From Urophycis tenuis (lineage: Eukaryota; Chordata; Actinopteri; Gadiformes; Phycidae), in NCBI GenBank assembly GCA_036785325.1, contig JAXIVH010000002.1, positions 9,392,703 through 9,456,702 of the forward strand: a stretch of DNA of 64,000 bases, given 5' to 3'. Under the pieces are notes generated by a model that saw only the letters and a list, made by a program, of their open reading frames with translations, was not told where the DNA came from and did no database searches. Shown in pieces: positions 1 through 21,072 of this stretch; position 1 is the stretch's first letter, and the number at the start of each line of letters is the position of its first letter. The position numbers and the translations under genes were made by a program.

Positions 1-1251
1 GAGATAGCACACAACTCCCCTGTCCAATCCTATGTTGCCGGGATAATGAGTCTCTGTTTGCTCCGGAACTCTCAGGACATCCAGCAGTAGAGATGTCAGA
101 TTTACCGTAGACCAAACCACTCGGGGTGTGGAGTAGGGGTCCACGATCGCGGGCGCCTGTCACTGGTGTCGGTCACGTTCAGCAGCACAAGGCCTCCTGT
201 AGGCACACATAAGGAGCACCTTAAGTAAACTGACCCCAGATGTTACCAGAGAGGGGTGAGGGTCAGGATGACCCTTGCCCCCCCCCAGGTCCCTAGGTTA
301 TGGGTCAAGGACATGGCGGGTACATTCAGGGGATTGTCACTGCCCAGGGTTCACTCATTCATGGATGAGGCTAAACATAAAACGTAAAAAGGGAACAACA
401 CACAAATCATGTTGGGGGAGATCATGCACAAAACACAGACTTCACAGAGGGCCGCTCCATTTTCCATTAACACACTGTGATAGACTTTTGTGAGTATTCC
501 ACCATATGTATGGGCCAAATGTTTCATTCTTTAAAACATGTGCAGACACCAAGACCAGCAGACACCAATTCACAGTAACTGACGACCCTTGAACAGCAAA
601 CAGTGTGCCTTGAAGAGTGAAGCGTTGACGCTTGTGGTCTCAAGTGGTCATATTTAAGATTCCCCAAAAGCATAACAACATTCCTGTAACTGTGGGCAGA
701 CGGTGCTGATGAAAATGGCCGATAACAGAATTGAGTGGCGCTTGTCGAAGTCGTCCTCTTGGTGTGCTGAAGGCTATCCCTTGGACCATGGCGTTGTTTC
801 TACTGTACGTGGCTTACAGAGGCTGTGACTGAGGCCTCACCAGCTCTAGTCTGTCTTTCAGTGGGTTCTTCATCGAACTAAATCAGTGTGCCAGTATTTA
901 TCCAAATAAAACCAATAGTCCACCTTTATTATATCGAACAAGGGAGAATGTTCTTTACTTACAACCAAACCAGTAGTTCATGTTATTCTTTATCTTGAAC
1001 CAAACTATTGGGCCACCAGTGGCAATCTTTCTTATAAATGCTATGGCTATGCTACGCTTTGCTATGGTTATGAATCCTAACCATTTTCCCCTGACCTAAA
1101 GGCGGCAAAATCCTAAGGACTTAGGAGAAGACAACAGAAGTGCCAAGGGCATCCAACTGCACTTACTCAGGCTCCGTTATACGAGGCGTGAGCGGATGTT
1201 TATGGCCTGGGTCTGCTTTGTGAAACTACAACTACAAAGCTGAAACTTAGA
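1..1251. other. No recognisable gene
   Basis: I see no convincing exon, RNA gene or complete transposon here. The small open frames are short, of mixed composition and lack splice-site support. It is probably intergenic or old degraded repeat sequence. Confidence 0.4.
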
Positions 1252-1333
1252 TAGAGATAGAGTTAGATAGAGATAGAGTTAGATAGAGATAGAGTTAGAT
1301 AGAGATAGAGTTAAATAGAGATAGAGTTAGATA
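1252..1333. repeat. Tandem repeat, about 16-bp unit
   Basis: A short array of the unit AGATAGAGATAGAGTT runs about five times with one substitution (TTAAAT for TTAGAT). It ends just before the sequence shared with the nested transposons downstream. Confidence 0.85.
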
Positions 1334-1721
1334 GCCTACTTCGCCCCGTGCATTCTTAACATGTTTCAGGCAGGCTGTATGCACGTGGGCAGCCCGGTGA
1401 ACCATATTACTGCATTGCCATGGTTAGAATTTAAATTAAAAAAAATAATAGTTTCCCTATTCACTATTTCACTATTCAGAGGCAGACCCACGTCCATAAC
1501 ATCCGCAGTCGCACAATGACGTTGCTCAGTGAAGTGCGGTTGGATACGCTTCATAGCGCGGTTGTCGTTTAGGGCGTAGGTTTGGTTTGAAATGTGCTGG
1601 GGACAGAGACGCATTCGGAAGTGCATTTTCAGAAGTGCTGGGTACAATGACGCGCATTCATTTTTCCCCCTTTCGCGCAGGTCATGTTAATTAATAAAAA
1701 TGTATACAAAAATGTGATGAT

Positions 1722-1734
1722 GACACACACACAC

Positions 1735-1804
<70 letters not shown>
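1722..1804. repeat. (CA)n microsatellite
   Basis: An almost pure CA dinucleotide tract of about 80 bp with one early GC interruption. It sits at the left edge of the 5-kb insertion into element Y. Confidence 0.95.
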
Positions 1805-1809
<5 letters not shown>

Positions 1810-1841
1810 CCAGAGATGGGGGACTCGAGTCTAGTGACTTG

Positions 1842-2940
1842 ACTCGAGTCAGACTTTTTTTTTTTTTTTTTTTTTTTGTACCAGTTGGACAATACAATGA
1901 CAAGTAAAACATACAGAACATAACCAAGAAAAAGGAACAGTGCCAGGGGATCAAATTATCAGCAGAGATTATTATACACAAATATTAAATGCAGTACACA
2001 AAACAGTAGTTTTCATAGCTTTTCTATTTTTAGAATGTTGGATTGTTGTGAAGTATTGTTTGAATTCATTTTCAAATATCAGGAAAGATGGCTTATGATT
2101 GGCAAATTTAGATTTATGAATGTGGTATTTAGCAAAGAGCAGAATAAGGTTGATAATGTAATACTGATTATTTTTCTTAACAGGATATGAGAAAAAGCCA
2201 AACAATACATCTTCATATGACAGGGAAAAATCTGAATCTATGTTAAGAGAAATTAAGTTACAGACATCTTGCCAAAAAATAGAGGAAATAGGACAGGACC
2301 AAAATAAGTGACAAAAGTCTTCTTCAGATGTTTTGCAAAATGAGCAGCTCACATCAATGTCTTTTTTGTATCTCTGTAGAAATAAATTGCAGGGATTAAA
2401 GCGGTGAATCAGTTTCAGAGAGACTTCTTTCATCTTGTTGATGATAAGAAATTTAGAGGGAAGACACCAGATTTTCCTCCAGTTCAAGTTAATTGAAAAA
2501 AAAAACATTCCAGTGAAGGACAGCATTTGGAACAGATACCACATCTCTTTGAAATAAGTAGCGTATGTCACAGTTGTTATTACTTTTTTTAGTGGAAAAA
2601 CAGATTTGACCAATACCAACAGTAGTAGGATCCGGTAGCACTGAGACCAACTCCGGCACTGAAGAGTTTTTAAAAAGCATTAAAACACCTGAGGGTATAG
2701 CGTCAAACACCAGAGCGTATTCCTTCGGTGGTATTGGAATACCATATTTGTCAAGCAGTTCAACATAAGACATCAAATAACCGTTAGAATTGAAGAGTTG
2801 TTTAACTAAATGAATTCCATGGTCAAACCAGTTTTCGAAAAATAATGATTTATGTTTGTATAAAATGTCTCTATTGTTCCAAATGTAGTATCTGTGGGGT
2901 GAGAAATTGTGTTTGAAAATCAAACTCGAGTCAGACTTAA
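1842..2940 (-). mobile_element. 5'-truncated L1/Tx1-like LINE with poly(A) tail and target-site duplication
   Basis: The insert is about 1857-2924. The 15-bp sequence ACTCGAGTCAGACTT occurs at both ends (about 1842-1856 and 2926-2940), and a run of about 20 T marks the poly(A) tail on the minus strand. These are the hallmarks of target-primed reverse transcription. Minus-strand frames at 2489-2974 and 1972-2619, offset by a frameshift, give the end of a LINE ORF2, including a Cys-x2-Cys...His...Cys motif (CSFCKTSEEDFCHLFWSC) like the zinc-knuckle region after the RT domain of L1/Tx1 elements. The RT and endonuclease domains are absent, so the copy is dead on arrival. Confidence 0.8.
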
Positions 2941-3060
2941 GTCGCCAGATTGAGGACTTGTGACGCTTGATCAACAGTGAGAAAAGACTTGACTTGACTT
3001 GGACTTGCTACTCATGACTTGAGACTTGACTTAGACTTGCATGAAATGACTCGACAAGTC
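2926..3060. repeat. GACTTG-rich degenerate repeat (left part)
   Basis: Repeated GACTTGACTTG and GAGACTTG words form a degenerate array. The same sequence type continues at about 6604-6665, so a single GACTTG-rich repeat was split by the inverted-repeat element between them. Confidence 0.7.
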
Positions 3061-3813
3061 ATTGCTGTCTTGGTTAATTGGTGAATAATAATAATAATAA
3101 ATATTTTCGATTGGATGTTTCCTGTTGCATGTGGGCGAACCTGGCAACCAGTAATCGCTCTACTAGGTGATGCACCCGCCCCCGCCCATCTTACAGTAGA
3201 GCGGCTGGGGTTTGAAAGATGGAAGGTGATAATAGGTCTGCTGCTGACACAGCCAGTGTTCCCAAAATTATTAAATTCGGATTCTAAAACTGTTAGTCCC
3301 AATGCTTGATTCTGATTGGCTGATAGGTGTGCTTTATGAGACGATAAAGTACACCTGTCCTCATCCAACGCTGCTGCTGACCGCTTCACATATCACTCCG
3401 CGCATAGCAACGACGACGACAATAAAGAAACTCGGAACCGGCTTTTTTCTGCTTTGTTATGGAATGGAAAGTTAACTTCGATTTGTTGGATGGACTAACT
3501 ATGGTCGATAAACTGCTTGTGGAAAGGGGCTGTTAAAAATAAAGTGATTGCTTGCAAGCGACGTGTTGTTTCTGCAACCTGGCCGGGAACTACTTCCTTG
3601 TATCTGGGAACTACTTTGTTGCGCATCTAATGAATTATTAGTGAAACGGAAGCGTTTTTATTGCTACATGATTTTTCATATTGCCGCGTTGGTAACAGTT
3701 TTAGAATAGCAATTAGCCACTCGACGGTGTGAATTATGGAAAAATAAGGAACGCCTGAGAGGCGTGATAATCCACACCCTCTCGTGACTAATTGCTAAAT
3801 TCTAAAACTGTTA

Positions 3814-4561
3814 GTCCCAATTAGGCCTGCACGATTAATCGCATTTTCACCGTCATCGCGATGTGAACGTTCACGATAAACACATCGCAAATGCTGGTCT
3901 GTAATGCGATAAGTTTGCCACGCACACTCGGGCCATCCTTAAAAATATTTCAGCTTGTCGTAGCCCAACCGACCTGTCAATTTAGGACCGACCCAAAAAA
4001 TAAACTTGCGTTGACCGACCGTTGCTTTTTTTTACTCTTCAAACAACTAATGCAACTACAATAAAACCCTATTAATTATATTTTTAGTTAGTATCGCGAA
4101 TATAAATTGCCTACATACACCCGTAGGCTACGTTCTTTCTTTTATATTCGCCTCATTTCATCAATGGTTCACGCTTGTTTGTTATGACGGCTGCGGCTGC
4201 AGTAAAGAAAATGTTCGCGTCACCGTTCAAAGTTATAGAAGGCTATAGTTATAACTTTGGGTTCAGGCACCGTAGCAATAGGTCCTACATAAAACAATGC
4301 ATTGAAATATCTCGACACCGCTATAACGTGACGTGTCGACTGATGTCAAGGAGACCACTAAACTACGGTTTGGAGACGCAGTCGGTGACGTCACAATATG
4401 CAAATTTGTTTAAATTCATACCGACGTATTCACCATGACCAAAATTTTACTTTCTTTTTTATTCTTTTCTTATTTATCGCAAGTCATATCGTCATCGCAA
4501 TATTGAACAGTGTGATCGCACATCGCACATTTTGCTGATATCGTGCAGGCCTAGTCCCAAT
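3814..4561. mobile_element. Non-autonomous hAT-type element with 8-bp target-site duplication
   Basis: The element spans 3822-4553 (732 bp). It starts TAGGCCTGCACGAT and ends with the perfect complement ATCGTGCAGGCCTA. Both sides carry the 8-bp direct repeat GTCCCAAT (3814-3821 and 4554-4561). An 8-bp duplication with short terminal inverted repeats is typical of the hAT superfamily. No transposase frame is present; the longest internal frame, 4175-4438, is not recognisable. Confidence 0.85.
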
Positions 4562-4689
4562 GCTTGATTCTGATTGGCTAACTTATTTTAGCAATTAGTC
4601 ACGAGAGGGTGTGGATTATGGAAAAATAAGGAACGCCTCTCAGGGGTTCCTTATTCTTCCATAATTCACACCGTCGAGTGGCTAATTGC

Positions 4690-5893
4690 TATCGGGTGCG
4701 GTGGGGCAAGTAAGCTGAACAAGCTGGTGAGGAAGGCGAGCTCCGTGGTGGGGATGAAGCTGGACTGTGTGGAGGCGGTGACAGAGAGGAGGATGAGGGG
4801 AAAGCTGCAGGCGATCCTGGACAACCCCTCTCACCCTCTCTACGCCGAGCTGAGGCAACTCAGGAGCACGTTCAGCCATAGGCTCACTCAGCCACGTGCT
4901 TCAAAGCGCTTGGGGGGCTCTTTCATCCCATCAGCTATCAGGCTCTACAATACCTCAACCACCCGCTCCCAACGTCTCGGAAGCGCCAGCACCACCAGAT
5001 AATGGATTTGTATAACACACCACACACCCCAGACTGTTTTCTAGCCATTCTCATCTCATGTCTGTTCATCTCATTAATAACCACTGCCCATCTGTCATCT
5101 TTCAGTGTGTGCACCAGGCCTCTACGGATGGTCTACCAGTCTGCGGTGGCCAGTGTCACCTCTTCACTTCACTGCCGTGTGCTGGGGAGGAAGCATTGGG
5201 AGCGGTGGTGCCAGGAAGCTGTACAAGCCGGGGAGGAAGGCGAGCTCTGCAGTGGGGATGAAGCTGGACGGTGTGGAGGCGGCGACAGTGAGGAAGACGA
5301 GGGGAATGCTGCTGGCGACCCGGACCTACCCTCTCAGCCTCACTATGCCGAACTGAAGCAACTGAAGCAACTCAGGAACACGTTCAGCCACATGCTCACT
5401 CAGCCAAGTGCCTCAAAAGTGCTTGGGCGCTCCTTCATCCCACCAACCATCAGGCTCAGGAAGCTCCAACACCACCAGACAAATGGAATGGACTGAACTT
5501 TCATTCACATACACCACACCACACACCTTGGACTGTGACCCAGCCGTTGTTATTCCAGGACCATTCATATGTTGTACCTGGAATACCTGTATAAATTTGC
5601 ACATCTTGCACCTTGCACTTTCCGCATACTTGCACTATTTTATCTACTTGCACTATTTGATCTATTTTGCATTTTGCACCACAAACTGCCATCTAGGACA
5701 CTAGTATGCATACAGGTCCTCTCGTCACCGACCTGACTTAAGAGCTCGTATTTAATTTAATCTAATCTATTGTTTTTTATTGTGTATAGAATTTAGCCAG
5801 GCTCTTTACTGCTCATCTATCCCCTGCACTGCTGGTCTCTGTGAATTTCTCCTACGGGGGATTAATAAAGAAATATCTTATCTTATCTTATCT
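4690..5893 (+). mobile_element. LINE 3' fragments, two partial tandem copies
   Basis: Frames at about 4697-5002 and 5200-5500 encode related peptides that look like the extreme C-terminus of a LINE ORF2 (for example KASSVVGMKLD, then FSHRLTQP and SFIPSAIRLYN). The second copy runs into a 3' tail with TTATC repeats at 5874-5903. A reverse-complement copy of the same 3' end lies at 35060-35540. RT catalytic motifs are missing. I assign it only to the fish Rex/CR1/L2-like LINEs. Confidence 0.6.
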
Positions 5894-6603
5894 TATCTTA
5901 TTCTAAAACTGTTACCAACGCGGCAATATGAAAAATCATGTAGCAATAAAAACGCTTCCGTTTCACTAATAATTCACTAGATGCGCAACAAAGTAGTTCC
6001 CAGATACAAGGAAGTAGTTCCCGGCCAGGTTGCAGAAACAACACGTCGCTTGCAAGCAATCACTTTATTTTTAACAGCCCCTTTCCACAAGCAGTTTATC
6101 GACCATAGTTAGTCCATCCAACAAATCGAAGTTAACTTTCCATTCCATAACAAAGCAGAAAAAAGCCGGTTCCGAGTTTCTTTATTGTCGTCGTCGTTGC
6201 TATGCGCGGAGTGATATGTGAAGCGGTCAGCAGCAGCGTTGGATGGGGAGAGGTGTACTTTATCGTCCCATAAACAGTCTATGCTCATAAAGCACACCTA
6301 TCAGCCAATCAGAATCAAGCATTGGGACTAACAGTTTTAGAAGAGACGATAAGGTGTCCCCATCCAACGCTGCTGCTGACCGCTTCACATATCACTCCGC
6401 GCATAGCAACGACGCGCAGAGCAGTTAGTCGTTCCTAGTAATTCTGATCCTGCTGGTCCTAGTGAGTATTTATAGTTATTCTTTAGCCTTATATCCCCTT
6501 CCTCTATTTGTTAGCCCTTTTGTGCAAAGGAAGGCTACATAAAACTTAGGCTGCAGTTTCTTAAAATTTTAAGACGGTTGTCTTCCAGCTTATTACATTT
6601 CTA

Positions 6604-6665
6604 TGACTTGACTTGTGACTTGCTTGAGACTTGACGGTTAAGACTTGAGACTTGCTTGAGACTTG
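6604..6665. repeat. GACTTG-rich degenerate repeat (right part)
   Basis: Words such as GACTTGACTTG and GAGACTTGCTT continue the array seen at 2926-3060 and lie just before the right half of element Y. Confidence 0.65.
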
Positions 6666-7512
6666 CATATGTGTACTTACTGACACACACACACAGACGC
6701 GATGTCTTGACTATGCTCACGCACAGAGCTCTAATACTTTTAATTGGATAATGTGATTCAGATAGGTGCAGTTCATGGCCGTGTCTACCTGCTGAATGTA
6801 ACCGCTGTGAAACAATCGGGAAATAACGTTTAATTTCTCTGATTAACGGCTTTATCGAGACCGGCGCTCGCTCTCTGTTAATCGTTACTCTATGTCTCTC
6901 TACCAAAGTGCTAGCTCTCTCTCCGTCTCTCTCTCGTCATCGGACACAAATCAAATTAAAAGTTGTTTCTATTTTGTGTAAATTAGGTTAATGCTTTTGT
7001 GTTTTCTTGTATTATCAGTTTAACTTGTTGTACTTGCCTGAGGAAATCGTGGATATTGTAACGGGTGGAGTGTTTCCCAGAATGCATTGCGACATTCTGG
7101 CATTCTGTGTCATTACATGTTATTGCTATTAGATAGGGTTTGGAGGCGAATGTTCAGGACATGTTGGGTTGCATTTCACTGTTTCATTACGTTCACTTTG
7201 TTGACTGTTGTTTTTGGGATGAGTCAGGGAGCACCATTACTCAACGCACTATGGCATCTTGCCATACCACTACCACTCCGCTCGAGACCGCGTTTAAAGC
7301 CCGCTTGTGACCCTGTCATACTAAAGCGAACTGTAAGAGTAGAGTTCTTCTCTCTTCGTCGAGCTTGACGTAACTCAGGCTGTATTAACTGACGTAGTGG
7401 TGAAAGACACCGGTGCGAGTCCCACACGGGGGCTTCTTTCATAGAAAGTGGTGGGTACAAAATGACTCATGACGAAAACTGGTAGGTATGCGTCCCCACC
7501 GTATTCTACGCG

Positions 7513-8691
7513 CCAATAAATGAGTTCTCCTTCACTTATTTCCTTGACCTCGTGACATTTTCAATCGAAGTCAATGGAAAGTGGTTAGGAAAGGACATAG
7601 AGCGTGCACTATTCGATACAGGTGGACATTAACCATATTCCTGGGCACATTCACCACGATGTTGCAGGGGAAAATCTTAGCCAATATCAAAAGAAAAACA
7701 ACAAAAAACGTACTCATTAAGTCAGAGGTGTTAATTGATCGGACCAGACCAACGTCGGCGGGGAGCCTGCACTTCAATCATCATAAATAGACACGTGAAA
7801 GGAGTAACCTTTTTCCAAACATTTTGGGCTGCGGCTGCGAAAAAGGGAGTCTTGTTTTGTGGCAGTATCGCACAATCATGGGGTAAGTAGACAAGATAAT
7901 GTTACCATTAAAGTCAGCCCGTTGGCTGCACATTCTACAAGGCTGGTCGTAGAATTAGTTCGCTGATATAGAATAAGTTGGCTTATTATTATTAGTGCAG
8001 AGGGAATTGATACTACTTTGATGAATAGAGGAAATCCAGTGGTTCACAAGCATTGGTCAAACACATTTTACAAATTGATCAACACATGAACAATGCTGCA
8101 TTGCAGCACTGTTGATTTTTTTATTTACACGAAGTGCTCCATGTGTGTCTGCTTCTTTTCATGTGGTGGCACTTAAACGTGTAAGGTGTATGTTTACGCG
8201 TGACAGTTGAACAATTAGTTGTTTCTCAAAGCAGAGTTAACACACGTGATTAGTTATTTAGCTCAGGTGTTTGCCACACACCCCCTACAGCTATGAGGGG
8301 TGGGGGTGGGGGGGTGTTGAAAAGATTTGGGAGGTACTACGACTGACTCGTCTGATTGGTAGCAGAGCCACCGTTTGGTGGGTGTGGTCCGGCTAGTCAC
8401 AAAAACAAAACAAGTTGAAGGGACTCGTGTATCTGTCTGGCAGGTTTGCCTCTGCAACTCTCACACCATTAGGTCCACTTCCTCAGCGCTGCCAGAGCAA
8501 GAGAGAGAGAGAGGGAGGGAGCAAAGGGGCAGCTCGTAGCGATACTTTGGAGTAGTGTGTGGAGGGGTCTTCAGTGGGATTAGATCATTTAGTTTTCTAG
8601 CTCTCTCTCTCTGGTGTATGCTCTCTCCAGACAGGCTTTAAGAGAAGAAGTCCCCGCCGGCTACAGCCCCCTCGACCAAGACCGAGCCACC
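7513..8691 (+). other. Upstream and 5' leader region of rhbg
   Basis: There is no coding sequence that I trust. The last about 200 bp (about 8490-8691) are purine-rich and CT-rich and probably include the transcribed leader, because the start codon at 8692 follows without a visible splice acceptor. No clear TATA box was found. Promoter position is inference only. Confidence 0.4.
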
Positions 8692-17047
<8,356 letters not shown>

Positions 17048-17960
17048 ACACACACAACACTGTATGGCGTATTTATGTATCCCAGCACTTCAACAGCGTT
17101 CCTTGTAGACTGTATTATGGGATATTGGTCGGGTTATTGTTAAATGCACGTCATATCGAGAGTAAACATGTTTTGCAATGCATGTTTTGTTTTTATTTCA
17201 CATGCGTAGTTATATTAGATACAGTTAATGACGTGTTGGTGTGTGTTTTCAATCTAAAACGAAAGGAACTCAAGGTTGTACAGGGCCTCATGGGTTTTAT
17301 GAACGTGATTGTGCAGTCACGTTCAAGTGCTATCTAACTTACCACTAGAGGTCGCCCTGCAGCTACTTTACATGGTGCGTCTGTTCATAAGTGGTGAAGA
17401 GGGTGATTTGCAGAATCCCATTTCGAAATGTGATGATTAACTGGCTGACGATTTCTCGAGTTGGCCGTATTCCCTCAGCATCACTCTTAACTATTTCAAC
17501 TCCATTCCGTGAAACTGATCAAGGAGTAGAACTTGCAAGACTCAAGCCAAGTCAAATTGGATAGAGAATAGCCATTACCAAAGATGAAAAAGAATTCACA
17601 GTGGCCTGCCACTTCCCTTCATTAAGTACAAACCTGTGCATCATTACTTTATAACGGATTAAAAAAATAGTATGCTATTAAACACCTCAGGTGTACTAAA
17701 AAAAAGAAAAAAGTCACAAAATTTGTATGTTTTCATTGTATTTTCTTAATGTAACCTATTAGGATTTTATTGTCTTCTGTGTAATGTTCATACCATGGCC
17801 TATAAAAAAATACATTTACAACCATTGCTTACGTTTCTACATGATTTCAGACAACATCCACTGTGATTACTGAAACTGTTTTGTAATTATCTATTTTCTG
17901 TGGGGAATCACATATTTGTAAAAGTTTGGGGAAATTGGCAAAATAAATGTTTTAAACGGT
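17048..17960 (+). terminator. rhbg 3' UTR with candidate poly(A) signal
   Basis: After the stop codon the sequence is AT-rich without open frames. A canonical AATAAA at 17942-17947 followed by a GT/T-rich stretch (GTTGTGCCTTTGTTTTTTTC) is a plausible cleavage signal, giving a 3' UTR of about 0.9 kb. No poly(A) data support it. Confidence 0.55.
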
Positions 17961-19726
17961 TGTGCCTTTGTTTTTTTCATAGATTCCTTGTTTAGTTGGG
18001 GGGGGGGGAAGCCCATGCCGAGGAGAAAAAAAAAACATTGGATAATTCAATTTAGTTACGGCTTAGTCCTACAAAAATTACGGAAGTCGATTTTTTCTAT
18101 CCCACTTTTTGTTCTTTCTTTAGTCTTAAGACTTCTGGCGTTTTGACGACTCAAGTCCAGATGGTTTTTTTTTTCTTTTTTTTTTCTTCGTCTTCTCGCT
18201 GCGTAATTAACAGTTTCACTTTCGGGGATCAAATGGACGAGCAAGCGGGTTGTCCTTGTTAGATAGGGTCTCTCGGAGGTAGGGGTGGGGGTGATGGGGG
18301 TGGGGTGGGGGGGGGGGCGGAGGCGATGGGGTGGGGGGCTATGGGGGAGGGGGGGAGGGGGGTTGGGGGGCGATCGGCGTCCCTCATAATTCTCCCTTGC
18401 TCTCGTGACGGAACCCTCGGCGAGAACAGGCTCCGCGCTCTTTTCCCATGACCGAGGAGACAGGTGGACAGCTGTTTACTGAAAAGGCCCCTAATACTGG
18501 AGAGCTTAATTGAGCTTCATAGGGCTAATTAAAATGCAAGGGGGGGGGAAAAAAATAATGGTTATGATTATGGTAATTATTCAATTGTCTTCGACTTCCA
18601 GAAACGTGAGCGTTTGTATGTGGTGGTATATAAGCGCGTCGAAATTGACGGATCGTCAACCCTCTTGTTGTTGTGAAATGTGAGGTGCGATGCGATACGC
18701 GTTTTTCCACGCGCATTTGTGTCGAAATAACATACGAATATTTCATTTAGCATCCCCCTATGTCCGACATAAAGTAATAAAGTTTAATGGCAGTAATTAC
18801 GTAATAGCAGCAGATTGCAGGCTACAGAGCAAGTTTCTGGGGGCTTTTATTTAGACAGACCTGTTTATCTGGAGGGGGGGGCAGACCTATTTTTTTTTTT
18901 TAATGGAGCCTTACAGCCGCCTAATAGCTATGCCTTATTGGGTTGTTTTTATTAACTTCATTTAAATAACTTGATATGAAAAAAAAGAGAAATCCTTATT
19001 ACACTATAACTTAACCCAACCCCAACCACAGTCTCTATATTACAACAAAAATCATTCTTGTGCATTTCTCATGAGCCCCATCACTCTGCCTCAGCCCACG
19101 AGCAAGGCATGGGAAAAGGGGGGTAAAGGGTTTTTTTTTTTTTTTTTTTTAAACCACGCTGGTAGTGGTGGCTGGTTCCAGGCAGCTGAGGCCCCCCGTG
19201 GCTGGGCCCTGGGGCTGGAGTGATGGTGCTTAACACTGTTTCTGGAGGGCTACATAATGGGTTAATAGGCTCCCGGCGGCCCCGGATGCCCCTGGGGGAG
19301 CTCCCTGCCTGCAGTCCCCACACAGGACATAATGGCCCTGATAATGCCGCCGCCCGGCCCACTTGGACACATCGCTCACACCATCTTTATGTTGGCGGTG
19401 GGGGGAACAAAAAATGACTGCTCACCTCGTGACAACTTTATGCGTATAGGAACATTTGTGTGCGTGTCCGCCTTTTGGAACAGGACGGAGCCTGCGATGC
19501 GGGCAACGACGTGTGTCACTTTCTCTGGACTTTTAGTGGGTCGTCTGGCTCTCGGGCTCCCCTCTAAAACACAGAAACAAGGCGTACAGCTTCACGAACG
19601 GAGTAAGAATGAAAAAAGCGGAGGTTAGGGAGAGAGGTGGGGCGGGGGGGCGGGGGGGGGGGGGGGGGGGGGGAGGAGGAGAAACTAAAGCCAGGAAGTT
19701 TTTAAGCTGAAGAGGACACTTACTTG

Positions 19727-19804
<78 letters not shown>

Positions 19805-21072
19805 CGTGTGGCCAGGGTTTGGATTTCCCTCAGTGTTCCACAAGTACGCGGGAGTGCGACACTTGAAACTCCTCCCCCCCCAAAAGAAATGGCCAACGGC
19901 ATGAATGCAAAATCAACTAAAGTAGGCGGCCGTGTTCATTTTTTGTCCCGCAGGAAATGTCCACTTTTTTTCCCCCTCTTCTTCTTTCTGTTTTCTCACC
20001 ACCCACCACAGTGTGAATGAGCTGTGGTGGCGGCTCCAAACACCTGGCCCTCTCCCGGCTATGCGGCGCCCTCACACGTGGGAATGGGGTTTCTAAGGAG
20101 CGAACGTATTTACAACCAGTAGGCGTCCGTGTCATTTTTTTTTTTGTACACTTTTAGCGTGGGACATGTTTGTGTGTGGTCTGTGTCTGAGGCCCCCATG
20201 TCCGGTCTATACAGTCGAGTAGATTGAACGTCGTTTAAAGTTTTCTCCATTCATGCAGGCGCTTTTTTTTTTTCTGACATCATCCAAACCAATTTGCGAA
20301 CGCGTAATAGTCTGAAGCCTTTAATTTCATTTTCAATTTCCAAGGGGTGTTACGAACGGCGGCGGAAAAAAAAGATGCTCGCATTTCTAATTTATGGACA
20401 ATCAAATGGGTCAATCGAATAAAACTTTGAGCAGAAACTTTGTGACGTGTAAACGTTGTGTGATGTTTGGAGGCTGTATCTGTCAAATTCCTTCATAGGT
20501 TTTCCTTGCAGCACTGTGTCTATGTCCTTCACATGCTTGCCTGGCACACTGGGACTCATGGGGACTCTGTGTTTAATGACATTTTAACACCCCGTTAAAT
20601 AGAACAAATAGGCTCTCCCATTGAACAAGACCTAAAGAAATCATAATTCACCCCGATGGTTGAATGACCACTGTGACATGGTGTGTCACAGGTCGTGTGT
20701 GTGTGTGTGTGTATGTGTGTGTGTGTGTGTCTGTGTGTGTGAGTGGGGTCCCCTGGCTCGGCCCCCCCCCTGTCTTGACAAGGCCTCCCACTAGAGCCAT
20801 TACACGATGGAAAAAAACGAACAAAGACATTCATCACCCACTTCCTATGACGGATCAGGGTGGCGGGGGGTGGAGGGGGGGGTGACACCACAGGGGGAGG
20901 CAAAAGCACTGACCATCCCTCGCCCCACTCAACTCTCCTCTCCTCTCTCCACTCCTCTTCCATCCTCTCCTGTCCCCTCTCCTCTCCTCTCCTCTCCCCC
21001 GCTTCCTCTCCCTGCTCTCTCAGTCTGGAGTGGTGGAGGTGGTGTGGGGCCTGGGTGGGTGGGGGTGCTGCG
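17961..21072. other. Intergenic region downstream of rhbg; possible conserved non-coding blocks
   Basis: No exon is recognised. Low-complexity tracts: G-rich 18298-18370, G run 19652-19673, (TG)n 19729-19801 and 20695-20741, and a CT-rich stretch 20935-21020. Between them, about 18480-18560, 18770-18960 and 19160-19390 are complex, non-repetitive sequence with several homeodomain-type TAATTA/TAATTG cores. They read like conserved non-coding DNA, but I cannot align them to another species. Confidence 0.3.

Larger units (their letters stand above)
3279..6345. mobile_element. Foldback-like element with about 430-bp inverted repeats
   Basis: The stretch of roughly 3279-3720 reappears as its reverse complement at about 5900-6345. 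It starts at TTCTAAAACTGTTAGTCCC and contains GCTTGATTCTGATTGGCTGA. Inner inverted copies also occur around 3700-3815 and 4565-4690. The interior is occupied by a hAT-type element (3822-4553) and LINE 3' fragments (4690-5893). This looks like a non-autonomous DNA transposon or foldback repeat that gathered insertions. I did not find a convincing target-site duplication. Confidence 0.6.
1568..7512 (+). mobile_element. Repeat element Y, copy 1, split by a 5-kb nested insertion
   Basis: Two blocks, about 1568-1727 and 6686-7512, are together the reverse complement of one sequence at 33613-37567, where the same two blocks lie next to each other apart from a different nested element. The uninterrupted element would be about 1.0 kb. 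The break in this copy lies in a short CA tract, with TGACACACACACAC on both sides. Its ends carry similar GCGTAG-containing sequence in opposite orientation, suggesting short terminal inverted repeats. It has no credible coding capacity, so it is probably a non-autonomous DNA transposon. Exact ends and superfamily are uncertain. Confidence 0.6.

Noticed and set aside
7340..7450. B-box-like GGTGCGAGTCC within element Y, suggesting a SINE
   Set aside because: The A-box-like motif is too close and the sequence belongs to a longer element with inverted ends.
7581..7790. 69-aa frame upstream of rhbg
   Set aside because: Short, with an overlapping frame on the other strand, no domain and no splice evidence.
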